Assembly: GCA_023404715.1 (NCBI GenBank)
Contig: JAEYAR010000093.1
Span: 1-64,000, forward strand
Direction of reading: 5' to 3'
Source: Bacillota bacterium
GTDB lineage: Bacteria; Bacillota; Clostridia; Christensenellales; Aristaeellaceae
Length of the DNA stretch: 64,000 nucleotides
The notes under the pieces are model-generated. The model worked only from the letters and a program-made list of their open reading frames with translations, was not told the DNA's origin and made no database searches. Numbering within the stretch: the first letter of the stretch is position 1; every line of letters begins with the position of its first letter. Below are positions 37,883 to 46,590 of the stretch, piece after piece. The translations under genes were made by a program, and so were the position numbers.

Positions 37883-38575
37883 ATGATGAAAAGATTTCTT
37901 TTAATCGTGTTGGTATGTACTCTGATGCTCAGTTGCAGTGCATTGGCAGATGATCTGGGCGTACAAATGATCGGTGATGGCAATGCTGCTATGGTAACGC
38001 TGACGCTTGACGACGTGCAGTTAGAACAGGTATATGAAATTGGCGGATATGCCAGGATTGCTCCGCGTTCGTTTGCCTTTGTGGATTTGTTTCCTTATTA
38101 TGCGGAAGGAAAAGTTGGAGATAATCATGCAACAGAAGAAGGTAAAGGTGTTTTGTATTCAATAGAGTGGTACTCTTCTATTTACTATAATAGTATTTTT
38201 GGGGCGGAAAGCGGTAACAATGCCGAATATGCATGGTTTCTTGTTGATTTAACGAATATGCAAAAGGTTCCCGTTAAGTTCATGGAAGAAGTTGCCGTAA
38301 AGGTGATATACGATGACGAATATGAATATCAGGGCTGGGTTCGTCAGTTTAACTACGATTATGACACAACCAGAGTGGTTGAAGGCGACACTGGCTATGG
38401 CACGTTTATCCGTGCTGCAATCAACCCGGTAGATGAGGAGCCTATTGATATCGTGTATACCGGGCACTATGTATTTGGTTGCACCCTGCCCAATGCTGTG
38501 GTAGAGGATAAAGCCCCGCTTCGCATGGTTATCATGTTGGGCGACAATGAACTCACCTACCATATCCGTAAATAG
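37883..38575 (+). CDS. Small secreted protein of unknown family (paralogue B)
   Basis: A 230-residue exported protein, tandem paralogue of the preceding gene. The signal peptide ends ALA-D at about residue 23. The last 30 residues are almost the same as in paralogue A (GHYVFGCTLPNAV, PLRMVI, NELTYHIRK). GGAGG at 37874-37878 serves ATG 37883 or ATG 37886; GTG 37868 in frame lies before the site. A hairpin with a T-rich tail follows at 38597. Function unknown; conserved ends and a variable middle suggest a ligand or adhesive role, which is speculative. Confidence 0.75.
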   Translation: MMKRFLLIVLVCTLMLSCSALADDLGVQMIGDGNAAMVTLTLDDVQLEQVYEIGGYARIAPRSFAFVDLFPYYAEGKVGDNHATEEGKGVLYSIEWYSSIYYNSIFGAESGNNAEYAWFLVDLTNMQKVPVKFMEEVAVKVIYDDEYEYQGWVRQFNYDYDTTRVVEGDTGYGTFIRAAINPVDEEPIDIVYTGHYVFGCTLPNAVVEDKAPLRMVIMLGDNELTYHIRK

Positions 38576-38596
38576 TTAAGCACCATCTATCCACAT

Positions 38597-38646
38597 CCGG
38601 GTGACATCAGGCGGCGAACGCAAGTTGTCGCCCGGACGCTTTATTT
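38597..38646 (+). terminator. Probable terminator or attenuator before the SPFH gene
   Basis: CCGGGTGACA (38597-38606) pairs with TGTCGCCCGG (38626-38635) with one G-T wobble, followed by CTTTATTTT. It sits between paralogue B and the SPFH gene, so it may end or reduce transcription there. Confidence 0.5.
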
Positions 38647-38666
38647 TGAATGAGGGAGAATGAACG

Positions 38667-39947
38667 ATGGGCATCTTTGATCTTCTATCCAGCAAAGACG
38701 GCCGCGAAAGGCATGGCATGCTCGATGTGATTGAGTATAGCGGCCCCAATAACATGCTCGTGTGGAAGCATGAGAGCGAGAATTTCAACACGGGCAGCCA
38801 GCTCATTGTCGCCGAAAGCCAGGTTGCCGTGTTCTTTAAGGACGGTGTAGCGCTTGAAAGCTTTCCGGCGGGGCGTTACACGCTAACGACGCAAAATTAT
38901 CCTTTCATTCGAACGCTTGTCCGCAGTGTAACCGGCGGGAAATCACCTTTTCAATGCTCCATCTATTTTGTCAACAAAGCGATTTCCATGGGCATCAGTT
39001 GGGGTACGGACGCCCCGATCCGCATGAACGATCCGCTGTATAACCTGCCGACAGACATTACCGCGTATGGCGATTTCTCCGTGCAAGTTGCGGAGGAAAA
39101 GCGCCTGTTGTGCGAACTGGTCGGTACAACACAAGCCTATACGCAGGCGGAAATCTCGAAGTACTTTGGCGGACTCATCGCAACAAAGGTTCGCAGCTTG
39201 ATTACCGGGGTGCTTATTGAACATAAGCTTTCGCTTCTGGAGGTTGATGCGCACCTGAACGCCATTTCCGACCTGCTGTTACCTAAGATACAGGACATAT
39301 TTGTAGCGTATGGTATCAATATAAGGCATTTTGTTGTAGCCAACATCAGCTATAGTGGCCTTGAACAAGTGGAAAACATGCTGCATCAGCAGACCGTTAA
39401 GAACATTGAGTTTACAGGGCAACTGCAGCGTGATTATTCACAGCGCGATTTTAGCATCGATACGCAGATTAAAGAGGGACGCGCTACGGCAGAGATCAAT
39501 AGAGAACTGGGGCTCTCGGAATTGCAAAAACAGATGATAGGCGTTGCAGAGGTGCAGGCCGCAAACATCGGCCCTATTATGAGTGGCAACACGTTGGGTA
39601 TCGGATTGCCAGGCGCGCCTATAGGCGGGATGGCGGGCAGCACGATGCAGTCTGCAGGTGCGGCGACGACAGAAAGCCTGCGTGTGATTGCGGAACTGTC
39701 TGCTGGAAATCCACCTCAGCCTGCAGTGGCGACGCCACAGCCGGTATCCGTTCCGGGTGTTATGCCTGGTGCTATGCCTGTCATGATGGCAGCTGCTGAA
39801 CGTCCCAAACAGACGGATTCGTTTGAGGCACAGGTAAAAAAGCTTGCCTTAATGCGTGAAAATAATCTGCTTACGGAAGAAGAATTTGTAGAGCAGAAGC
39901 AAGCGCTACTCAGACAAATCATGAATGGAGGCGATGCAAATGCGTAA
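38667..39947 (+). CDS. SPFH-domain protein (YdjI/virion-core-like) with C-terminal SHOCT domain
   Basis: A 426-residue cytoplasmic protein without membrane segment. The N-terminal part (about 20-250) matches the YdjI-like SPFH group: YSGPNNMLVWKH, GSQLIVAESQVAVFFKDG, and a helical FGGLIATKVRSLI stretch. A glycine/alanine/proline-rich linker follows, and the last 30 residues form a SHOCT motif (LALMRENNLLTEEEFVEQK). In Bacillus the YdjI relative sits in an envelope-stress operon with a zinc-ribbon membrane protein; two zinc-ribbon membrane proteins occur upstream here. GAGGGAGAATG ribosome site. Likely an oligomeric scaffold at the membrane. Confidence 0.88.
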   Translation: MGIFDLLSSKDGRERHGMLDVIEYSGPNNMLVWKHESENFNTGSQLIVAESQVAVFFKDGVALESFPAGRYTLTTQNYPFIRTLVRSVTGGKSPFQCSIYFVNKAISMGISWGTDAPIRMNDPLYNLPTDITAYGDFSVQVAEEKRLLCELVGTTQAYTQAEISKYFGGLIATKVRSLITGVLIEHKLSLLEVDAHLNAISDLLLPKIQDIFVAYGINIRHFVVANISYSGLEQVENMLHQQTVKNIEFTGQLQRDYSQRDFSIDTQIKEGRATAEINRELGLSELQKQMIGVAEVQAANIGPIMSGNTLGIGLPGAPIGGMAGSTMQSAGAATTESLRVIAELSAGNPPQPAVATPQPVSVPGVMPGAMPVMMAAAERPKQTDSFEAQVKKLALMRENNLLTEEEFVEQKQALLRQIMNGGDANA

Positions 39948-40629
39948 GGATCGTTCCCGTCTTTGGCTATGTCTCACTGTTGTATTTATCGCGATTGTGT
40001 ATACAAGCCTTCTTCTGCTGCTCAAACCCCAGTTGGATCTATCGTCTTGGACTCTGTATGGATTTACGATAATGGCATTTCTCCTTTTAATTATTCAATC
40101 GCTTTTGGTACGGGGGGGGATCAAGGCATATCCTGCATTTGAGTATGTGAACATCGCAGTAACCATCGGCTACACAGCGTTTCAATTTATTTTGGGCGGC
40201 GTTATCCTCATGCTTTTTGATGGGCTCCCCTTTGTGCCTGTCGTATGTGTCGAGGCAGTCATTTTAGTTGTGTATTTGGTCTATACCTTCATATCAAGCG
40301 CGGTGTTATCGCATACGGAAAATCAGGAACAGCGAATAGACAAGTCGGTGACGAATGTTCGCCTGATGATAACAGACTTAGAAATGATGGCAGCAACTCA
40401 GCCCGACAAGGAGACGAAAGACAAATTGCTGGAAGCCGCAAAAGAAATACGCTATCAAGACGTTATTTCATCGCCCGAATTGGCCTCTCTAGATTTGCGC
40501 ATTCAACAGTGCGTAGATTGTATTCGTGCCGCGCTGGAATGTGAGGATGGAGATGCAGACACCGCTATAAAAAGCCTGAGCAATATGTTGCTGGAGAGGA
40601 AACTTAAATGCAAAGCTTTGAAACTTTGA
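39940..40629 (+). CDS. Four-segment membrane protein of unknown function
   Basis: A 229-residue protein with four predicted membrane segments in its first 130 residues and a cytoplasmic helical tail (about 135-229) with cysteines near the end (QQCVDCIRAALEC). ATG 39940 has GGAGG (39927-39931) 8 bases upstream; ATG 39925 and 39934 in frame are less likely. It overlaps the SPFH gene by 8 bases, so the two are translationally linked and probably act together, with this protein as a plausible membrane anchor for the SPFH scaffold. That role is inferred from context. Confidence 0.75.
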   Translation: MRKDRSRLWLCLTVVFIAIVYTSLLLLLKPQLDLSSWTLYGFTIMAFLLLIIQSLLVRGGIKAYPAFEYVNIAVTIGYTAFQFILGGVILMLFDGLPFVPVVCVEAVILVVYLVYTFISSAVLSHTENQEQRIDKSVTNVRLMITDLEMMAATQPDKETKDKLLEAAKEIRYQDVISSPELASLDLRIQQCVDCIRAALECEDGDADTAIKSLSNMLLERKLKCKALKL

Positions 40630-40714
40630 TAGTGAGAATCTGCATTGTGGCATGAAAAATGAATAAATTTTCTGGCGTTAGCCATGGCTTTCGATAGAGG
40701 AGGGGCACATCGTG

Positions 40715-43700
40715 ATGAAAAAGGTTGTTGGATGGATTCTACTTATCTTTGCGTTGATGATGCCGCTAAATACCGCATTGGCAGATGTAGACATGGAGAA
40801 CTGGACATTGACAGGTATACCCTATGTAGACGCGCATTTGCAGTATACGTATATGCCAACGTTTGAACAAATGGCCGCTGATTCTATTGCTGAAGATCTG
40901 TTGGATACGATCCATCCCATCATTGGAGTTATGATGGATGGATATAATTTGCTAGATTTGAATTTTGACGACGCTTACACTGCGCTGATGGTAGACCTGA
41001 TTTTGAATGAAGAGACGCTGAATCAGACATACAGTCTCACATATGAAGCATATTTAGAGGATAGCGACAAAATCCTCAGCTGTATTGAACAGGCAGCAGA
41101 ACAAACGCTTACGAGTACGGATACGCTGGATCTTGTTCTGGTCAGAATCGATGAGATGAAGAAACTCAAAGAAACAAAGGGCTTGACCGGGGCAGAATCA
41201 ATATATCTCGAAAGCTTGTTGGATTTGCTGGGTAAGGCAGAGAAAGAGACTTTTATTAAGTATATCTGTGATGATCTTCAAAAGCTGGGCAAGTGGACGT
41301 CGACCTTAAACATAGCGCTCGAAGCAACTCGTCAATTGACGGATATACTAAATCTTTCACGCGCTTATTCTGCATATCAAAACATGAGCAGCACCTATCA
41401 AGCGGTGATACAAGAAAACATGACTGCCGCCAGGCTGGTAGGGGAAAAAGAGCTTGCCGATACTTTGGAGAGATTCAGTGAAAATATCGGAAAAGACTTT
41501 TCTGTTTCTCATTTTAATAAAGCACTGCGGGACTCTGCCGATAACATTATGAACGCGGTCCTTTCTGTTTTTTTAGACGATTTAATTGGTATATGTGCGG
41601 GGGCTGCCCAGGCAACGGGGTGGACGATTCCGTTTATCACCGTTTCGACGGCACGGGGCAATTTTGCTGCTGGCGTAGGTACCGTGATTGGCGGGGTCTA
41701 TCTGGGCGTAGAGTTAGGGACATTGGCCTGCGACACGCTCTTTAATGCACAGGATATTACGGCGGGATACAAATTGCTGAAGGCTGCGGCAGTATTTGAA
41801 CAGGTCAATGGTCAGACGCTCAGGAATACAGCAGATGCGCTTCGAGAGAATCCGACAGAAGAAAATGCACAGAAACTTCACGGTGCATTCAGACTCCAGA
41901 AATCTGCGCTTCTGTACGCATATGATGTTTTCGAAAGCTGGATGCGGGCATTTGACGAGCAGGTAATTAGCCTCGTCAACAGGGACTACGCAGCAGCTAT
42001 TGAGGATATTCACAGCGTAAAGGATATGATACAGGGCTGTGATTGCTGTAAGTATATTGAGATTGCGCGTGCTATGCAAGAATTTGATGAGAACAGAACT
42101 ACACCGAATTCGGCGACAAACACACCGAAACCAAAGGCTTCAGATGAAATTTCGCTCGAGCATACAGCGCAAGTGGCTTCTCCTGATCTGTATAGCGAGA
42201 TACGCGAGATTCCAAGAAACAATATGGACGCAGTCTTAATGCTAGACACGTCGGGAAGTATGGCTCAGGTTAGCGCACATACTGGAAAAGCGATTCTATC
42301 CTATGCCCAAGAAGCGGCTACAGTTTTTGTCGATCAGGCGTTTGCAAACAACGAGAACTATCGTGTGGGCCTGGCGACATTCAATGGAAGTGCCGAGGTT
42401 CAGCAGACGATGGTAAACAAGGAGAATATACAAATTCTTCGTAATTCCATCATGCACATGAGCGCAGGCGGTCAAACCAATATTGTGGCTGCGTTTGAGC
42501 AGGCATCGCAGATCCTTGAGGCGGAAGGACGTGCTGATGCTAGACAGATAATCGTGTTATTTACGGACGGCATACACAATTGTTCTGGTGATCCAGTTTC
42601 TTCTGGCGAGCATGCTATGATTGGACGGAATGGCGAGGCGCGTAATATTTATACAGTAGGTCTTGTCGGCGCCCTATCGGAAGAAGAGAAGAAACAGGTT
42701 CGTTCCATTTTGGATCGTCCATATGCAGTCAGGTATATCGAGATAGACGAACAAGAACAGATCGAAGGTGCGTTTTATCTACTCGGTCTTGCAGCTTCAA
42801 ATGGCGATCCATCAAGACGGATTCATACGTTGCGGGTAAGAGGCGCCAAGAGTGTTCAAGTCAGAAGTGATGAAACAGGAGAGGTACTTACCTCTGCACA
42901 GACGGCAGAGGCATCCTTTGGCTCTGTATACATGACGGAGAATGATTATGAAGCGATTTATACGCTGGACGAGGGACAATACTCGCTGCAAGTATGCGGA
43001 GGCGATGTCAAAACGATCGGCATAGTGATGGAGACCATGGACGGCAGGGCAGTTACGATAACGCAGGGAGCGAATTTGCGTTTTAACGGCAACAGGGGCA
43101 CACGTCTCTCAGCTGATTTGTCCTTTGAAAATGGCAGTTTTGAATTGCACGATCATTCATTTGATCCGCATACGTTCAAAGGGCTTGATCCATTTACGGG
43201 AGAACCCTGCGAGCCACTCTATGAGTACAAGGTAAGCGCGGGTATAGCCAATTTGCCTAATGGTGGTCTTGTAAGTCAAAGGGTGGGCGGCTATTCTGCA
43301 TCCGTTCCCAATGAAGCCAATAAACCGGATCGCGTGAACGAACAAAGCTTGGAAGTATTTAATCCGTTCTTTGAATCTGAAGGATTTATTGTGGAGAGCA
43401 GAACGTCGTACAACACCAATTACAATCACTATACCTATTATTTGGGCGGAAATGATTCGAAGCTTTATCGAGTTCCGGAAGCGGGCGGGAAAAAGGAGAA
43501 AGTGGTCGATAAAAAGATTGTCGCATATTGGGTCGATGAGACCGGAATCTATTATTCTGATGGTAAAAAAATCAAACGACTGATTCACGGCGAGCGCAAG
43601 GCGACAGATCTCGTAAATCACGGAGTAGCAGATGGCGGCGGACTCTCACGCATGATCCGTTTCGGTGATTATTTGTACTATATCGATAAAAGCGAGAGAT

Positions 43701-44152
43701 GCATCTGGGCGGTGCCCTATATCGGCGGCGAACCTCAAAAGCTTACTGAGGAAGCGGCACGCTGTCTGACACTCGCACAGCTTGGAAACGATGTTGTGCT
43801 CATTTACAATACATATGATAAAGGTAAGATTTCTGAGTACCTACGGGTAATTTATCTAGACGGCGAGTCAGTACATGCGTTGGAAGCATTGGAAACGATC
43901 AATACGCATTACTTCAACTTCGCGAATGGATTTCTCTATTATTGCAAAAAGGATGAAAACTGCGCTCTTTACAGAATAAATTTAAACGATCCTATTCAGG
44001 ATGAAAAGATTGCCAATATTCATGCGTCGAGGATATTCCTCTTTGACGATTACGTCGTAACGACGGACAACAGTCAACATTTTTGCGTGATGCGACCGGA
44101 TGGTTCTGAATTCAGGACCATTTATGCGCCGTATTTGCAAGACGTTTGGTAA
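40715..44152 (+). CDS. Secreted von Willebrand factor A protein with C-terminal DUF5050-like propeller
   Basis: A 1145-residue exported protein. The signal peptide (about 1-23) ends ALA-D. Residues 30-470 are helical, with no known family. A vWA domain (about 503-690) has a complete MIDAS: DTSGS, the threonine in GGQTN, and FTDG. A beta-rich linker follows, then strand repeats from about 890 to the end (YYLGGNDSKLYRVPEAGG, GIYYSDGKKIKRL, YLYYIDKSERCIWAVPYIGG), as in DUF5050-type six-bladed propellers. There is no LPXTG or membrane anchor at the C-terminus. ATG 40715 or GTG 40712 may start it, after GGAGGGG. It could capture metal-dependent ligands outside the cell. Confidence 0.85.
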   Translation: MKKVVGWILLIFALMMPLNTALADVDMENWTLTGIPYVDAHLQYTYMPTFEQMAADSIAEDLLDTIHPIIGVMMDGYNLLDLNFDDAYTALMVDLILNEETLNQTYSLTYEAYLEDSDKILSCIEQAAEQTLTSTDTLDLVLVRIDEMKKLKETKGLTGAESIYLESLLDLLGKAEKETFIKYICDDLQKLGKWTSTLNIALEATRQLTDILNLSRAYSAYQNMSSTYQAVIQENMTAARLVGEKELADTLERFSENIGKDFSVSHFNKALRDSADNIMNAVLSVFLDDLIGICAGAAQATGWTIPFITVSTARGNFAAGVGTVIGGVYLGVELGTLACDTLFNAQDITAGYKLLKAAAVFEQVNGQTLRNTADALRENPTEENAQKLHGAFRLQKSALLYAYDVFESWMRAFDEQVISLVNRDYAAAIEDIHSVKDMIQGCDCCKYIEIARAMQEFDENRTTPNSATNTPKPKASDEISLEHTAQVASPDLYSEIREIPRNNMDAVLMLDTSGSMAQVSAHTGKAILSYAQEAATVFVDQAFANNENYRVGLATFNGSAEVQQTMVNKENIQILRNSIMHMSAGGQTNIVAAFEQASQILEAEGRADARQIIVLFTDGIHNCSGDPVSSGEHAMIGRNGEARNIYTVGLVGALSEEEKKQVRSILDRPYAVRYIEIDEQEQIEGAFYLLGLAASNGDPSRRIHTLRVRGAKSVQVRSDETGEVLTSAQTAEASFGSVYMTENDYEAIYTLDEGQYSLQVCGGDVKTIGIVMETMDGRAVTITQGANLRFNGNRGTRLSADLSFENGSFELHDHSFDPHTFKGLDPFTGEPCEPLYEYKVSAGIANLPNGGLVSQRVGGYSASVPNEANKPDRVNEQSLEVFNPFFESEGFIVESRTSYNTNYNHYTYYLGGNDSKLYRVPEAGGKKEKVVDKKIVAYWVDETGIYYSDGKKIKRLIHGERKATDLVNHGVADGGGLSRMIRFGDYLYYIDKSERCIWAVPYIGGEPQKLTEEAARCLTLAQLGNDVVLIYNTYDKGKISEYLRVIYLDGESVHALEALETINTHYFNFANGFLYYCKKDENCALYRINLNDPIQDEKIANIHASRIFLFDDYVVTTDNSQHFCVMRPDGSEFRTIYAPYLQDVW

Positions 44153-44286
44153 GACTTTAGACAGATGCCTCAATTATTGTCATCAATAAAACCAACAATA
44201 AGGCTCTATGACAGAAGGGATGGCAGGTAATTATAAATCGCCCACATCGACAGGCCCATTGAATCACCGGGGGACATGGACGAAAG

Positions 44287-44312
44287 GACCGGCTCAAAAA
44301 CTTGAGCCGGTC
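44287..44312 (-). terminator. Terminator of the copy-2 kinase gene
   Basis: GACCGGCTCAA (44287-44297) pairs perfectly with 44302-44312 around AAAC; the minus strand continues with CCTTTCG. In the plus direction it may also stop transcription from the vWA gene, which ends 134 bases earlier. Confidence 0.75.
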
Positions 44313-44333
44313 TGGACAAATCTTTATAACATG

Positions 44334-45659
44334 CTAACGGATCATCAATACGCACTCGATAAAACGGCCTTTTTGCAATTTGCTTAAGCTCATTGTGGGA
44401 TAACGACGGCAGAGCGACTCGATGCTTTTTAACCCATCGCCCTTGTGGCCGGGCTTTGTCGATGCAAGATGACCCATCAAAAAGGCCGATATATCAAAGC
44501 CATCGCGATAGGTGTTGAGGATGCTGAACTCCAATCCGTCCGATGTCTCCGTGATCAGGATGCTGACGCGCGCATCGACCGAGCCATCCGCTGCTTCGAT
44601 CGCATTGTCCAGCAACACGCCGAGCGCTTGGCACAGCACGGAGGAGGGGATACGGCCAAAATGCAACTGGCTTGATACAGTTAAATAGATCGGTAAAGAC
44701 ATGTCCCGTGCGCGTTCCAGTTTATTGAGTAGGAGAGCGGAGACCGCGACATCCCCAATGCGTTGAAGGGAAAGGATGTTTTCGTTGTTGATTCGTGCAC
44801 AGTCGCGCGCCATGGTCTCATAGTATTGAAGTTGCTCATGAGGCGTTCCGTACAGGAGCACCCCTTCATAACCGTAGATCATGTTGATGATATTGTGCCT
44901 AAACTGGCGCATATCCGCGATCAACGTATCCGTGATCACCTTCTGATGTTCAAGGGTTTCGTTCCGTCTACGCATTGCGAGGTAGTGGAAGTCTTGAAAG
45001 AGATAGGAGAGAACGACGATGAGCATGAAACCGACCGCCAGATGTATAATTGAAGAATATAAAAGTTGGTTCTTGGACTCTATTTCTACAATGTAGTTAA
45101 ACATTACCGCACCTGATAAAAGCGCTATAACAAGAAGCAGAACTGGACGAATAATATATATGCTATTTGGGAGTGTGATTGTTTTTGTTCGAATTGCACG
45201 CTGTACATACCAAATAGGAATAGCGACAAGTGAAGTAAGAGGACTAAAGAAGAGCGTGTATAATCGCTTATAACCAAAGACATAACCACCGGTATATTCT
45301 GCGGGATTCTGTCCCAATGATGTTAGGATGATAGTGCTTAAAAAACTATATAAAATATTAATAAAAAGGATTGTTATTAGTAAAACTAATGTATGAACCA
45401 AGAGCTTCCATCCGCGATAACGAAATGCTAGATATGCCTGTAAGACTACAGAAAAAATCCCTATTATAAAGTTTAAAGCGCCATAATAATCTGGAGAAAT
45501 GATAACCGCAACGATTCCGCTAATTGCACCGACGGCACAAAACCAAAAGCAACCTTTAAGTGTTGGACGTACATATTCCACTGCGCTGCAAACTATGTAT
45601 ATCATTACGAAGTCTATAGTATCAGCAATCATGGCTATGCACCAATTCTGAAAGCTCAT
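44334..45659 (-). CDS. Peptide-pheromone-type sensor kinase, GHKL/HPK10 group (copy 2)
   Basis: A 441-residue kinase of exactly the same length as copy 1. The cytoplasmic part from RRRNETLEHQ onward is almost identical (RQFRHNIINM phospho-acceptor motif, LLDNAIEA N-box, KGDGLKSI). The first 224 residues, with six or seven membrane segments, keep only scattered blocks (EYVRPTLK, RGWKLL, LFxNxLYxFLS, NPxEYT, IPIWxVQ). ATG 45659 overlaps the regulator stop as ATGA. Divergence limited to the sensor suggests a different ligand for a shared output. Confidence 0.88.
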   Translation of the reverse strand: MSFQNWCIAMIADTIDFVMIYIVCSAVEYVRPTLKGCFWFCAVGAISGIVAVIISPDYYGALNFIIGIFSVVLQAYLAFRYRGWKLLVHTLVLLITILFINILYSFLSTIILTSLGQNPAEYTGGYVFGYKRLYTLFFSPLTSLVAIPIWYVQRAIRTKTITLPNSIYIIRPVLLLVIALLSGAVMFNYIVEIESKNQLLYSSIIHLAVGFMLIVVLSYLFQDFHYLAMRRRNETLEHQKVITDTLIADMRQFRHNIINMIYGYEGVLLYGTPHEQLQYYETMARDCARINNENILSLQRIGDVAVSALLLNKLERARDMSLPIYLTVSSQLHFGRIPSSVLCQALGVLLDNAIEAADGSVDARVSILITETSDGLEFSILNTYRDGFDISAFLMGHLASTKPGHKGDGLKSIESLCRRYPTMSLSKLQKGRFIECVLMIR

Positions 45660-46384
45660 CTGTGAATCCCCACCGTTTCTGAGAGCATCTCGCGCAGCTG
45701 AGGCGCCAATCTGCGAGATAGTACCAAGCGATCTCCGTTTTTCATATTCACGACACCCTCTCCCCAGTCGATATCGGCGATATAGCTTATAGCACAAAGA
45801 GTTTGGCGATGAATGCGCACGAACCATTCAGAGACCAACTGTTTTGCAACGGCATCCAAGGTACATCGCCAGGTATGGCTTCCTTTCATGGTGACCGCAC
45901 GCACGCAATTTCTTTGTGAGCAAATATAGAGGATGTCCTCTTGATCGATCAGGACGGTCTGGCTGCCCAGCCGTATGGGGAGGATGTGCACGGAACGGCG
46001 ATTCAGATCTTTCTGGATTGCGTCCAGACAAGCGGCAACCGCTTCCAACGTCAGCGGTTTCAAAAGAAAATCAAAGGCATGTGTGTGCAAGCAATGCATG
46101 GCATAATGCTGATGCGCAGATACATAAACGATATATCCTGCCGGGTCGATCTTATGCAGTTGTTCCGTCAGTCCCATTCCATTAATTGACTGGTTAAGTT
46201 CGATATCCAGCATGTATAGTGTCTGACCGCCTGGTATGCGAGCATAAAACAGCACTTCCTCAGCCCGTTGCGTGCATAGAACGACTTTCGCCTCCATATG
46301 CACCTGCGCAATCGCACGGCGCGTCAACCCTGCGAGGATATCCTTGTGCGTGAATTCATCATCCAGACAGACTATCCGCAGCAT
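45656..46384 (-). CDS. LytTR-type response regulator (copy 2)
   Basis: A 242-residue regulator nearly identical to copy 1, with the same receiver landmarks (LDDE, YMLDIEL, FLLKPLT) and a LytTR domain differing at only a few positions. With identical operators in front of both target operons, the two regulators should bind each other's sites. The start is ATG 46384, 8 bases after GGAGGTG. It forms an operon with the copy-2 kinase. Confidence 0.92.
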   Translation of the reverse strand: MLRIVCLDDEFTHKDILAGLTRRAIAQVHMEAKVVLCTQRAEEVLFYARIPGGQTLYMLDIELNQSINGMGLTEQLHKIDPAGYIVYVSAHQHYAMHCLHTHAFDFLLKPLTLEAVAACLDAIQKDLNRRSVHILPIRLGSQTVLIDQEDILYICSQRNCVRAVTMKGSHTWRCTLDAVAKQLVSEWFVRIHRQTLCAISYIADIDWGEGVVNMKNGDRLVLSRRLAPQLREMLSETVGIHR

Positions 46385-46404
46385 CAGAATGCACCTCCGC
46401 GACC

Positions 46405-46434
46405 AATATAGCATGGGCTGCGAGGACATGTCAA
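46405..46434 (-). promoter_or_regulatory. Promoter of the copy-2 regulator-kinase operon
   Basis: Minus strand TTGACA (46434-46429), 18 bases, TATATT (46410-46405), the same boxes and spacing as copy 1. Confidence 0.75.
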
Positions 46435-46460
46435 TCTTTTGTGAGGAAAATAATCTCAAC

Positions 46461-46524
46461 TTGTGACGAGCGGTTGTGTCATTGTGACGAGCGGTTTGCA
46501 AGCGATAGCGAATGACGATACAAT
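46461..46524 (+). promoter_or_regulatory. LytTR-type paired operator and promoter of the surface-protein operon
   Basis: TTGTGACGAGCGGTT at 46461-46475 and 46482-46496 (21-base period), -35 TTGCAA (46496-46501), 17 bases, TACAAT (46519-46524). All elements equal those at 31366-31429, but the 17-base spacer differs at most positions in its first half, so site and spacing rather than spacer sequence have been kept. Confidence 0.8.
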
Positions 46525-46590
46525 AATGCCAGAATTATTTGGGGCACCGAAAATAAAAAAATTTAAACATAGTTACAGGGAGAAGCGAGA

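Larger units (their letters stand above)
44260..46527. repeat. Signalling cassette, copy 2 (direct repeat of about 2.27 kb)
   Basis: Second copy of the block at 29164-31432, in the same orientation. Left edge near GAATC-ACCG-GGGGACATGG, right edge at TACAATAAT. Divergence is concentrated in the part encoding the kinase membrane segments (about 44990-45650) and in the 17-base promoter spacer. Confidence 0.9.
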
